Assembly (NCBI GenBank): GCA_037976565.1
Contig: CP137668.1
Location: forward strand, 31,792,264-31,856,263
Length of the DNA: 64,000 bases
Direction of reading: 5' to 3'
Origin: Mesocentrotus franciscanus
Taxonomy: Eukaryota > Echinodermata > Echinoidea > Camarodonta > Strongylocentrotidae
The notes beneath the pieces were generated by a model. It saw nothing but the letters and a program-made list of their open reading frames with translations. It did no database searches and was not told the origin of the DNA. Each line of letters begins with the position of its first letter. Position 1 is the first letter of the stretch. The translations under genes and the position numbers were made by a program. Shown here piece by piece: positions 24,954-36,000 of this stretch.

Positions 24954-25825
24954 CTAAGCAGTTTTGGTAAAAGTCGAAGGGGTCAAAATGTATTTCCTTA
25001 ATTCTAATTTGTATTATTCCTGAAGATCTATAGAAATTCTGCCGGGGTTGCATTTTCGTCAAATTGCGTGCTGAGTGTTGAATTTCAAGGTTTATTTATT
25101 CACCGATAAATTGTTCGTGTAGGGGTGAGCTTACTTACCCATTAACAAATATCTAATGCATTCCAGATTTAGGAAATATTCTAACTACGTTCATACATTT
25201 CTTAATGGTTGTCCGACCAGACAGGTAACCCCGACTTATTAAACTTGTCCGACTTACAGGATGAAACAACAATGACTTGGCCATAATCCACCCTGATAAT
25301 ACAAGAAGAACACTTTTTTCACCAAAGATTTGATCTTCGTCCAAACCGTAAAGTATTAGCTTTGAAACGATGTATTACATGTAGTCAAACGGAGGTCAAA
25401 AGGTCAACAAATGTATATATTGAAAAAAACTAAAAAGATCCGAGATACATTTTTCATATTTTCATGAAAATGATAAAGTGCAGTGATCTTAAAGAAAGGA
25501 TCAGTAAGAATTGTTGACATTTGCATTATAATTAACACTGACCCATCATAAATAAAATCATAATTGCCAGGTGCCCCTCGTGCATAACAAAAATAGGTTC
25601 GCCAGTCACCATCACTAATAGCAAAGAATCATAAAACATAAATATAGTAATTGATGACTTTGTGCACAAATCAAGGAAATACAAGTTAACTTCTTAAAAG
25701 CTCTTTCTTAAACAGTTAATACCATTACGTCTAAATAATTATTCTGAGTAAATTTTCCACGTAATTAAATTTACTTCTAAGTAATTAGTAATTATATACT
25801 GAAAATTAAAAGACATCATGTCCAG
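24954..25825. other. Spacer 3' of the GPCR gene
   Basis: AT-rich, no recognisable coding sequence. It probably includes the 3' UTR of the minus-strand receptor gene at its right end. Confidence 0.5.
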
Positions 25826-26878
25826 TTAGATATCGGACATGTTGGTTTTAGCTTCGCGTTTTTCAGAGCTAGCATCTTCGATGGTATTCTGATCAAATAT
25901 CGGCGAGGAGGTGCTTGTCATCTTGCAGGAGAAGGTCTGTTTCAGGGCAACACGGAATTCTGGAAACCAGGCAACGTATATGATAGGATTTAGACACGAG
26001 TTATACGCCGTTAGAACAATGACGAAGGTATGAAAGGTGCTGCCAATGAAGGTTGGTGGAATCGCTCCGACTGAGTAGAGGAAAAAAAAGATTTGCCCTG
26101 GTCCCCAACAGACGATGTACACCAGGATGACGATCAACATCAATTGCAGGACGCGGTTGCGAGCTTTGACGTGGAAAGAGGCGCCCTTCTTTGGACCGTA
26201 GCGAGCCGACCGGCGTTGGAGACTTCTTGCGATGAAGATCTGGGTGGAAAGCATGACGGTGGTGGGGAGGATGAGACGGTAGATGAGATAGAATACTCCT
26301 GTTACGACCTGACCACTTGTAGACCCATAGAGGAGGTCGCATCTGTGAGAGACAGGATCAACGCCGACTACCGTCATGACAAATATGAAGTAGACACTGA
26401 ACGTGGATATCCAGATGACTGCCAGAACTGTGGCTAGGATTCCTCTGCGGGTAACAAAACGCCCGTATACCAAAGGGTACACAACTGCCATGTACCGTTC
26501 GATAGATATGGCCATAAGGATGTAGATTGATGAAGTGAAGCACACAAACAGAAACAGTCCAGGCAACACCATCTTGCAGTAGAACTCACCCAACATGGAG
26601 GATGGAACCGTTCTCGCTCCGGGAAAAGGGATGACGAATATGGATGTCAGGAAATCAGCCAAGGCCAGGGCACCAATCAGTCTATCGGTAGAACGAGTGG
26701 ACGCTCGCCGTTTCCAGAGGGCCAGCATGACAAGGAGGTTTCCTATGATCCCTAGGACACCTGACAGGAGATGCATCACATCTGACCATGTCGACAGGAA
26801 TGGCTTCCAGGACCAGCGCACTTCAGTAGCCATACCAACAGTCGACGACATATCTATATTTGTGGCGATTGAAGCCAT
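25826..26878 (-). CDS. Rhodopsin-family (class A) G-protein-coupled receptor, single open exon
   Basis: 350 codons from the ATG at 26878. The frame is open further upstream but contains no earlier ATG in the last 28 codons. Seven hydrophobic segments are visible. TM1 has GxxGN (about 34-55), TM2 has LALAD (66-85), and C101 before TM3 can pair with the Cys in HRCDLL of loop 2. TM3 ends ERY (127-129) in place of DRY. TM5 has the conserved Pro, TM6 has CWGP in place of CWxP, and TM7 has NPIIY. A Ser-rich cytoplasmic tail follows a short Cys-containing juxtamembrane segment. Such receptors signal through heterotrimeric G proteins at the plasma membrane; the ligand cannot be told from the sequence, though the overall look is peptide-receptor-like. 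A pyrimidine tract followed by AG near 26929 on the minus strand leaves room for an upstream exon. Confidence 0.92.
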   Translation of the reverse strand: MASIATNIDMSSTVGMATEVRWSWKPFLSTWSDVMHLLSGVLGIIGNLLVMLALWKRRASTRSTDRLIGALALADFLTSIFVIPFPGARTVPSSMLGEFYCKMVLPGLFLFVCFTSSIYILMAISIERYMAVVYPLVYGRFVTRRGILATVLAVIWISTFSVYFIFVMTVVGVDPVSHRCDLLYGSTSGQVVTGVFYLIYRLILPTTVMLSTQIFIARSLQRRSARYGPKKGASFHVKARNRVLQLMLIVILVYIVCWGPGQIFFFLYSVGAIPPTFIGSTFHTFVIVLTAYNSCLNPIIYVAWFPEFRVALKQTFSCKMTSTSSPIFDQNTIEDASSEKREAKTNMSDI

Positions 26879-26959
26879 TCCGTATGAAGAATGCTCTGAG
26901 GCTGATGGCTTGCAATTATAAATCACTGCTTTGAAAAAAAAATTAACACTTTCAACGAG

Positions 26960-27925
26960 CAAAATGATAGTTCTGTTCTTTTTTCACCGTTAGCAAGAGA
27001 AAATGCGAGTGCGAGCAGACACTATCAACCAATTTGTGCGTGAACCAAACTCACCAAACAACTATAAACGGTACGCCGAATGGACAGCATTGAAATAAAA
27101 ATCATGTAATGGGTTCAGGTGAGAATGAATGGCAGCGAGAAAAATCGAACTGTCAGTTTATGCGCAGTCATTGTGTTTTGTTAAATGAACGATTGGGTAT
27201 TCGCAATTAACCTGTGGAAGCACATCCTACGTGCGTCAGTGGTTGTTCCGAAGCGATTCCATTTTATTTGTAAGGTAAACCAAGGCAATTTTTTGTATCT
27301 TGATTTCATGACAGTATGAACAACGTTCCAGTAATGCAGGGATGTTTGTTTCATCTTTTTTCTTTTTTTGTTTGTTTCATCATAGGTGATGCAAATAGCT
27401 ATATAAATGAATAACAATTGACCACGTTCTCTTGAATGGAACAAATAGCCTTGATTCCTAAAGCGCTCTGAACACTCGGATTAATAAAAGAGAAAAGAGG
27501 AAAGAGAAAATATCGGAAACCAATGAATGAAGAATGAACAACTCGGGGAAAATATCGAAAAAGATTTATTTTGAGTCAATTGTAAAATAATATGTCCATG
27601 AAACAAAAAAGGATTGTTAACAGTAATACGATGGTTATTCTGAATAAGATCTGACACATAACGAACAAAACGGAATGCCCTTGGCTGTTGGACAATACCA
27701 TGTTAATATCAGAGCTTTTAGACATGTATTGTTTATAGCCAAAAATTTAAGATGCCTGTATTATGAACGATGTAGTAGGCCTAAGGGAAAGGTTAAGATA
27801 AGTGAATGTGTGTACTTGGGGTGCATGTGGACCATATGTGTGGACACGTCTTTGGGATACGTGTGTAAGCGTGACCGCAGGTGTGTGAGTGTGTGTGTGT
27901 GTAAGTGCGTGTGTGCGTGCGTATG
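26960..27925. other. Spacer upstream of GPCR
   Basis: Non-coding; probably contains the receptor promoter or a 5' intron (minus strand). A (GT)n-rich tract occupies about 27885-27930. No other feature recognised. Confidence 0.5.
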
Positions 27926-27927
27926 TA

Positions 27928-28104
27928 AATCCTTCTTTGTGGGGACATTTGTCCGTTCCACACCCACGCTGTGGGGATATGGTTCAAAGTGGGAATGTGT
28001 AGGGTCAGAATGAAGTGTATAAGTGTGTATGACATCCCCATTTTAGACCATATCCCCACAATGTGGGTGTGGAACGGTCAAATGTCCCCCCAAAGAAGGA
28101 TTTA
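27928..28104. repeat. ~177-bp palindrome (fold-back) of unknown class
   Basis: AATCCTTCTTTGTGGGGACA at the left is mirrored by the complementary sequence at the right (…CCCCCCAAAGAAGGATT). The arms, about 55 nt, also share CCGTTCCACACCCAC. A further TGTGGGGACATTTGTC copy follows at about 28117-28133. Confidence 0.85.
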
Positions 28105-28194
28105 CAGGTACGCAAACTCCTTCATTGTGGGGACATTTGTCATATCCCCACTTTGGTCCTTTTGTCTGTATGCGTGGGTGTGCGTGTGTATGTG

Positions 28195-28265
28195 AAAGAG
28201 AGAGAGAGAAAGACAGAGACAGACATACAGACATACAGGGAGAGAGAGAGAGATAGAGAGAGATG
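28195..28265 (+). repeat. (GA)n microsatellite
   Basis: Imperfect GAGA/GACAGA tract following a GT-rich stretch. Confidence 0.9.
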
Positions 28266-28375
28266 GAGGCCGAAGTTTATATTTTGCCAGAGGTTGCTTT
28301 GCATCTTTGGATTTAAAAAGGGGGAAAAAATGTTGGTTCTAATGTACTAGTGTATTTTAGCAAGATAATATATAT

Positions 28376-28500
28376 GCCCCACACTCCACTCAGGTGAGGT
28401 AAATGGGTAACCGGTAGGGTGAAATTCATTGAATGCTTGAGCGCCCTTCCATGGTAGCTCGACTAAAGCCGAGGTAATAATGCTATTGCAGGGCCTTCAA
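28376..28500 (+). mobile_element. SINE fragment (internal domain)
   Basis: Contains AAATGGGTAACCGGTAGGG, matching AAATGGGTACCCGGTAGGA within the better-preserved tRNA-derived element at 33412. The tRNA-like head is missing here. Confidence 0.55.
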
Positions 28501-28782
28501 GAAGAACAATATTTATACTGATGAGGCCCGTTGATGAGGCTACCCTGCGTGAAGAAGCCATAGTATAATAATATTGTTATGATTATCAGGTAGGCTGTAT
28601 ATAATACAGACCACCTTATGTTTTCGTTAAAATTGCCTTTATTTATTATTTCTTTATTTTTCTTATTTCCACCCACTTTTTTGTTAGCAAGATAACTTGA
28701 AAATGGCTCAATCAAATGCCTTGAAATTTGGCACACATATGTATAGGCATATGGACAAAGCACAATAAGGTTTTCAACCTTG

Positions 28783-28860
28783 ACCATATATATATATATA
28801 TATATATCCGTCTCTGTCTCTCTGTCTCTCTTTCTCTCTCTCTCTCTTTCTCATTCTTTT
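28783..28860 (+). repeat. (TA)n followed by (TC)n microsatellite
   Basis: A TA run at about 28787-28808, then imperfect TCTC repeats. Confidence 0.9.
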
Positions 28861-29989
28861 TTTCTCACTGTCTTTCTGTATTCAGAATATTGCATGTCCC
28901 TCCATCTATCCCACATATTTCCTCTGTTTAACAGAAGTAGTCAAAGTATCATATGGTAATCGCGGTTAACTACGTATTTCAAGATTTTAAAAAAATAGCC
29001 ATTGTATCCCTTGTTGTAAAAAAACTATATATCCGCTAGATGAAAATTATAATTTCCCGGTATAAAATTGATTCGATCGACCTATTTTCCTCCATCGAAG
29101 TAAATTTAATTAAGTTACACTCCTGAAAATATGAAATACGTGACTAAAAAGCATTATCCTTGAAACGAGCTTTAAAAACAGTACAATGCTCATCGACAAA
29201 TCGATAATCATCAACCTTGGATGAGGAAGCCCGTTGGTGTAGAACGTTGAACCGCTCCTCCTGCAAAGGATCTATTGGCTTGTTGTTTTCATAAACATAT
29301 CAAATTTGTAATCAACTTTTCAAGCAATCATCTCAAAGTCTATTGTGTTTGACACGGCACAAACATTAACTGCTCTTCATGATCTCCTCCTAAGCGTGCC
29401 GGATTACCATCTGACGACCTATCCTTAGCTTTGTCGTCTTCTGATGCCTTTGCAAAGATCTTCGACTCTTACTCCAAATTTCAGCTGTCAACCTTAAATC
29501 CGTAAGTTTGCATATCCCTCATTTTCGACAACCTTATGATATTTTTTTGTCAGACGTGACACGTTTTGCTCATTTACGTATATAGTGGAGAGCTTAGTAT
29601 GGTGATTGATGTACTAAAAGGTGACGATGATACTGGCATGACAGTCAGATTGCGATCGTAAATGTGTAAAAATATAGATAAACTTTAATATTAGAAACGA
29701 TGAGCCATACTGTTGGTGTGTGTATGTTATCTCTTGATTCATCCCATATCTTAAATTTTAACAATCATTTTGACACGCATTAGACGAGCGTTCAACCTAC
29801 GAACATTCGTGATTATTTGTATTTCAGTGTAGGTCTACACTTTGCATTTGCATTATTTTCTTTGTCTAAAACGCAACATTTGCCGCGATCATTCGAATGG
29901 TTTAAATATATATCTGAGAAGATATCACAAGAACCCCAAACCGATAATCCCGTTTGTTTATACTTCTTTCTTTTTATTTTGTATTTCAG
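28861..29989. other. Region upstream of the lectin gene
   Basis: No gene recognised. It ends in a pyrimidine-rich tract and acceptor (tttgtatttcag at about 29978-29989) directly before the signal-peptide exon, so a non-coding 5' exon may lie somewhere upstream. Confidence 0.5.
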
Positions 29990-29998
29990 TTTCTGAAG

Positions 29999-30062
29999 AT
30001 GCATCTTCTTTTACTAATGATTGGATTTTGGAGCTATTCTCTCCAGCAAGCTGAGGCGTCTG
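29999..30062 (+). CDS. Exon 1: signal peptide
   Basis: ATG at 29999, followed by a Leu-rich hydrophobic stretch (MHLLLLMIGFWSYSLQQAEA), a typical secretion signal with a likely cleavage near AEA. Donor G|GTACGT, phase 1. Confidence 0.85.
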
Positions 30063-33000
30063 GTACGTTTCATTAACAAATTATTCCCGGTCCATCCATT
30101 TTTTATAAACGGAATACAGAGTGGAGATCCATTTTTTAAAAAATCAAATTAGAGGTTACTTCCTATGACAATTCACGCGCAGTGTGCACATTTCAACTCC
30201 CTGTGGAGTATTTCTACTCTATGGTCACCGTGACGGCATGTAGCAATTTCTGTCACAAAGGCTTTTCTCATCCTACCAGACCCCTAGGTATTCTCTCCTA
30301 GGTATGGAGTGGCAAATATAGATTAATGTCTTGTCAAAGGACAAAGTACCGAATCAGGGTTTGGGCCTACGACCTTTGCATTTCATGTCAAGTGCTTGAA
30401 CCACTCGACCTAATGACATCTCCGATTCATGACATGACTCCACAAAAAGAAGATTTCTCCTCCTGTGTCAGTAATTCCTTTGTTGTTTGAAACTTTACTT
30501 TAATTTTGATCCATTTTTTGATCCACTTTTCTGCGCACATTACGTCTTAAAATTAATGGAAGTGACTTCCAGTAAATATTACCTTATCATTAATTCATAG
30601 TTTCAAAGTACTCCAGTTTGTCCGCCAAAGTCAATGACACGTGTAATGAGGTGTTTGAAATGTAAATTAAACTTTGGTCCATTTTTTACGCATGTTTCTG
30701 ATCACAGTTGATGTATTACTGAGGTACTAAAGTGATTTCCAATATGATATTATCTCATCATTTAATTTCCAATCCTACACCAGTGTGTCATTCAGGTTTC
30801 ATTCTGCTCAATACCACTTGCTACTACTTCAGCGAAAGATCTGCAACGCGAGGCAATGCACAAGATAGCTGCGCTTCCGTTGGTACAACCCTTGCTTCGC
30901 CGTCAACGGCAGAGGAAGACGCCACAGTGGTGGAGCATCTAAACTCCTTGGGCGGTAGTATCAACTACTGGATAGGCATCACGCAACACAATGCTCTCCA
31001 CTTCGAGTGGTTGGACGGATCTCCTCTGGAAGACACCTTCTGGGGAGATGAATTCGACCCGAACAACGAGAGGACCAACTGCATCAGGATGGATGCCTCA
31101 TACGAGTGGCATTGGCACGACACGAACTGCGGAGGCTCCGATTTCAATTTCATATGTGAAGCTCCATCCGAAGGAAAAAGTATGCACCTCTTGGTTGTTG
31201 TTGTTTTTGTTTGGTTTTTTGCTTTTACTTCTTTTGTTGGTTTTTTTTTTCTTAACTCTTTCTTTAAGATTTTAAATGTAGCAATATTACAGCAGTAGTT
31301 GATGTGAAGCTCAATTTGATGGAGGAATTACGCTTCTATTCGCTCTTTTTGTGTACTTTAAGAAATGATGCAAATTTCGGCGCGTGCATGTAGAAACATT
31401 ACCACTGCAGACCTGCAGTAGTTGGTGTGAAAGTGTCAATGTGATAATGGAGCTCCATTTGAGGGAGCAAGTACGTACCTCTTTCCTTTTTTTTCATTTT
31501 TCATCAAACAATAATGAAATTATCGAAAATAATTTCGCTAGTGATATTCGTTTGTCTCGCAATGTGGTCAATAAGGGATCTAAAAGATTACGACGTTTCG
31601 TGCGCCGCTGCAACACTTCGTCAGGTGATAAAAAACTAATGTAAGCAAGCGTGTTTTATACTCTACGGGAGGACAGGCGCGGCGGTCAATAATTCGATAT
31701 TATTTTCGATACTACATCCGCAATGAGTAATATATTTAGCAATAAGTAAATTTTAACCATTTATTTTAGCTTTTACATGTACAAATGGCAGTAGTTGGTG
31801 TGAAAGTGTCAATGACTCAATGTTATTTGTGAAGCTCTGTTTGAGGAAGGAAGTGCGCAACTCTTTGATTTTTTGTTTTCTTTTTCTAAGTCAATGATGG
31901 CCAATTCAACTCTTTATTTCATCCCTTACATGTAGCAATATTAAAGGAGTAGTCGGTGAGAATAGTTAAGTATTAATGTCATGTGTGAAGCTTTATTCGA
32001 GGGAGGAAGTGCGCACCTCTTTGATTTTTCTTTTCTTGTCTAAATCAATAATGACACATTCGCTCTTTTTTCCTGTCTATGTATAAAGCAGAAGAAAAGC
32101 AGTTAGTGGTTGATGTAAAAAGAAAACGGAACAACAAACTTATAGATTTCACGTTTATAAGTTATACTGCATTCCTTTCGGGGAATATATGAGGGACATA
32201 TGAGTGGCTCATTTCATAAAAAGGAGGAAGCGAGGAAATGATGCTAATACTATTTTACGTATTTTTTTTCTAAACTGTGTCAAAGCTTTGAAGTTGTGTG
32301 ACAAAAGGTGGTGTTATTGTATACACTTTTATAATAACTGTATGATGAATACATTGGCGCAATGTATGTCATTAATCGGATAATGGGATAAAAGACCAGA
32401 ATGGTCAAGGACCCAAGTTTACAATATAAAGTCATTGAAAAGGCATGAAATCAATCTTTTGTTTCATTTCTTCAAAGATTGTTCAAGTGTGTTCCCACTG
32501 GGCCCAGTACAATACGGCTCTTCGTGTTACGCCATCTTCAACGCGGCAGATAAACCTCAGACCCACCCTGACGCTAAGCGTTTCTGCGAGGATTTCAACG
32601 GCTACCTTGTGACGTTGAATACTCAAGATGAAAGGTTATTCATCGAGGGTCAAGCAGAAACCAAGAGTAAGAAAACTTTGCACGTCCTTTCAAAGTAGTG
32701 GGGTTTTTTCACGGGCACTTACGACTTTAGGAGTGGTGGCTGAAGACCGAGAGTCCACTAGACCAACATTCTACAGGACCCAAGAGACCACAGACAAGCG
32801 AGAGTCTCGAGGGCCTTATGAAAAGTCACCCGAGGGTTTTACGAGACCGATGGCCCCCAAACCAATCTGTCTGTTTGGAGCGACAAGGGCGTTCACTCAC
32901 GAACGTTTACCATGTTTACATAGATTTAACATTGGCTAACGCCTTCGTGGCTCCAAAAGATTTAGTCCGCGAGACATACAGCCTTTGTTGACCTTCTGAT

Positions 33001-36000
33001 GAGATGTCGGTATATTTTGGTGGCCCGGGTTGGCTAAAGATACATGTTCATGTAGCATATACTATAACAATCCTTTACATTGTACAAGTATTGTATGTGT
33101 TCTACTTTGGTAAAATGGAAATGAATCGAACCAAATGATAAATACTTTACCCTCTCTGTTCTCAATTAAATTTCTTTGAAGACTATACTGGAGTGTGGCT
33201 AGGTTTAACTCAACCGGACTACGGCAATTACACGTGGATGGATGAAGAGCAATTCAACTACACCAACTATGCTTCTTCACAATTTTACTACGGATCGGAT
33301 TGTTTTAGGATGAATGCCGCAGACGGGTACAAGTGGACCGACGACCTCTGTGATCGCTCTAATCACTTCATATGCGAAAAGGAAGGTATGTCCATAACTA
33401 TAGGAATAGAGGTATCATGGTCGAGGGGGTTAAACACTTGACTTGAGATGCGAAGGTCGTGGGTTCAATTCCCAGCGGTGGCACATGTGTCTTTAAGCAA
33501 GGTATTTTACTTACATTGCTTCTCTCCGCCCCAGAGATAAAATGGGTACCCGGTAGGATGCGAAAGTCCCTGTAGTTTACTCCGCATTGTGAGCTTATGT
33601 AAAGTTGCGCCAGGCTGGAATGCTCCCCGGAGATTGAAGAATATGCATACATTGTATGCGGGCATGCGTGAGTCCGATGACTGGGTAATGATAGTTCTGT
33701 ATAGCGCCTGGAGACATTTTTATTTACATGCTTTAACTTTAAACGCTATATTAACCCAGATCATTAAAGGCTTTCATCTAGGATATGCCGTATTCAGGAT
33801 AGTTACACTTTTGCGGCTCCACATAGTCGCATCTGTAAACATCGAAATAAGCCTAATCGTTCATCATTTTCCGGTTATTAGAATAATTTGTCTTTATTGT
33901 CAAATTCAAAAACACAAGTCAGTTGTGACGTCTATAATTATGTCCATGGTCAAATCGCTGGTTTACAAATATTTGTGTTCATCAAAATGATGTGTATAAC
34001 AATTGCGGAATAATCTGCGGAATGAAACTACTCGAATTTTATTCTTCATATAATCACTGGAATTAAAAAGTAGGATGAATTCATTGTAAACATAATCAAT
34101 ACGCTTTCCAGGTTTTTAAAGAACGGAATTAATGTTTGCATAAACTCAGTTTATTAAGTGAATGATAATATTTTTTTCCATTACAAACAGCTGCATCACG
34201 CAACTAGCACTATTGTGCTATAAAGCTAAACAATACAAAGAGTAGTACTTTGGCGTGTCTTGTTTTCTTGAACCTATGATATATCTACAGCTCTAACAAT
34301 TAAGGAGGATGTTAAGATTCGAAAGTTTTTCGTTGGGAGAAAAAACAGCATTCCCATTGCCCAGAACACGCTTTCGAATGAATCTTCCCCGAACCTAGTG
34401 CGATGCGGCTCATCGTGCATTTCCAACTCGAATTGTTCAACCTTTGCTTACAACGGGAAGACACGGGAGTGTCTTCTTGCGAGGACATTGTATCAAGTGG
34501 AAAGTGCTACCGACTCGGATGTATACTATCTACAGGAGAATTCACTAGAAGGTAAATGAAATTAATTGATGTCAGTCATATTTTTGATGACTATGACATT
34601 TTAAGCTAGCAACCGTTACTTTCATGTTTGGCCTGGATATTTTTCTTAAAGATGATGGTAATAATACTCATAATATTAATAATAATGATAACAAGAATGA
34701 TAAAAGTCATGATAATAGTAATGGTAATAATGATGATAATAATTATAATAATGATAATAACACTAATAGTGATAATAATAATGATAATAATAATAATATT
34801 AATAATAATAATAATAATGATCATTATAACGATAATAATGATACTAACACTAAAAATGATAAAATTAATAATGATGATAACAATGATAATAATCATTTTT
34901 TTTAAACATGCAGCTCGACACAGAATGGGTGCTCATACCGATGTTTTAATGGGCCCATTCTACTTACCTGAAATGTTAGGATACTGATACTTTATTAATC
35001 TAATTTCCTTTAAATTACTTGGAGATACAACTTCCCAACAGTAGGACTGATTAGCTATTTTTCGAAACACGAAAACGTGTTCCTCTGTTTAACGAACACA
35101 ACTAAGACGTGTCATCTGCGTTTGGTCTGGAGTGGGATTCAACATCAAATTTGTGTTGCGCTAATTCTGAAGATGTTTTGAGATCTACTCATAAACATGG
35201 CCAGCACTCCGATAAGTTAAACTGTATTTGTATTATTACTATTATTATTACTATTATTGTGATTATTATTATTATTATACAGTGACCTGTCTAAAGACCA
35301 CCCGAGGGAGACAAGAAAAGTAGTCTTTAAAGGCAGGTGGTCTTTATGTACATGTTTCAATGACAAACCTTTTTCAAGGGAAACAAAAAATGTGTTTTTT
35401 TTTAGACAGGTGGTCACTAAAGCAGGTTAAACTGTATTATATTACATTACTGATTTCAATGGGCTTTCCGTTTGGTGTATACTTTAACTATTTTTTTTTA
35501 AATTAATGTTTACTTTTTTTCTTTATTTCTGTTACAGGCAGCGAGAAGCGCATCTTTGTCAGTGACGGTCAAAAACTATGGATGGCCGACATCACCAAAA
35601 TGGCATTCAGCGAAATAGCAATCCCTATTACGTTCCCATTGAAAGCTACCTTTGACCCAGTCAAAGGTTACGCCTATGTTGCGCAATCGAGCTACTTGTT
35701 GAGCAGGATAAGACTGGACGGATCCTACCAGCAATTGATCAACCTGACTAGTGGCGTTGGAAATAGTAAGAGGGTCTTGCCATGTTGCATTTGTTTTATT
35801 GTATCGATAGGGGAGAATGATTTTGCGATGAAACACAGTTTGTGAGCTTATATCCTTGTATCTCATTTTGGAAGAATATCATTGAATACATATCCCCTGA
35901 AAATTGTTTCTCTTCGAATCCCCCCATATGCTAAATGAGGATAAATAGTCACAAAGATTCAAACTGTCAAGTTACATATTTGTGTAGTCCCGTGTACCTA

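Noticed and set aside
29340..29520. Stretch reading LPSDDLSLALSSSDAFAKIF, faintly like a LINE linker
   Set aside because: Too short and without flanking endonuclease or RT motifs; not supportable.
34624..34987. Long Asn/Asp or Ile-rich ORFs here and at 37830-38099 and 39899-40198
   Set aside because: Translations of AAT, GAT and ATC microsatellites in all frames and strands.
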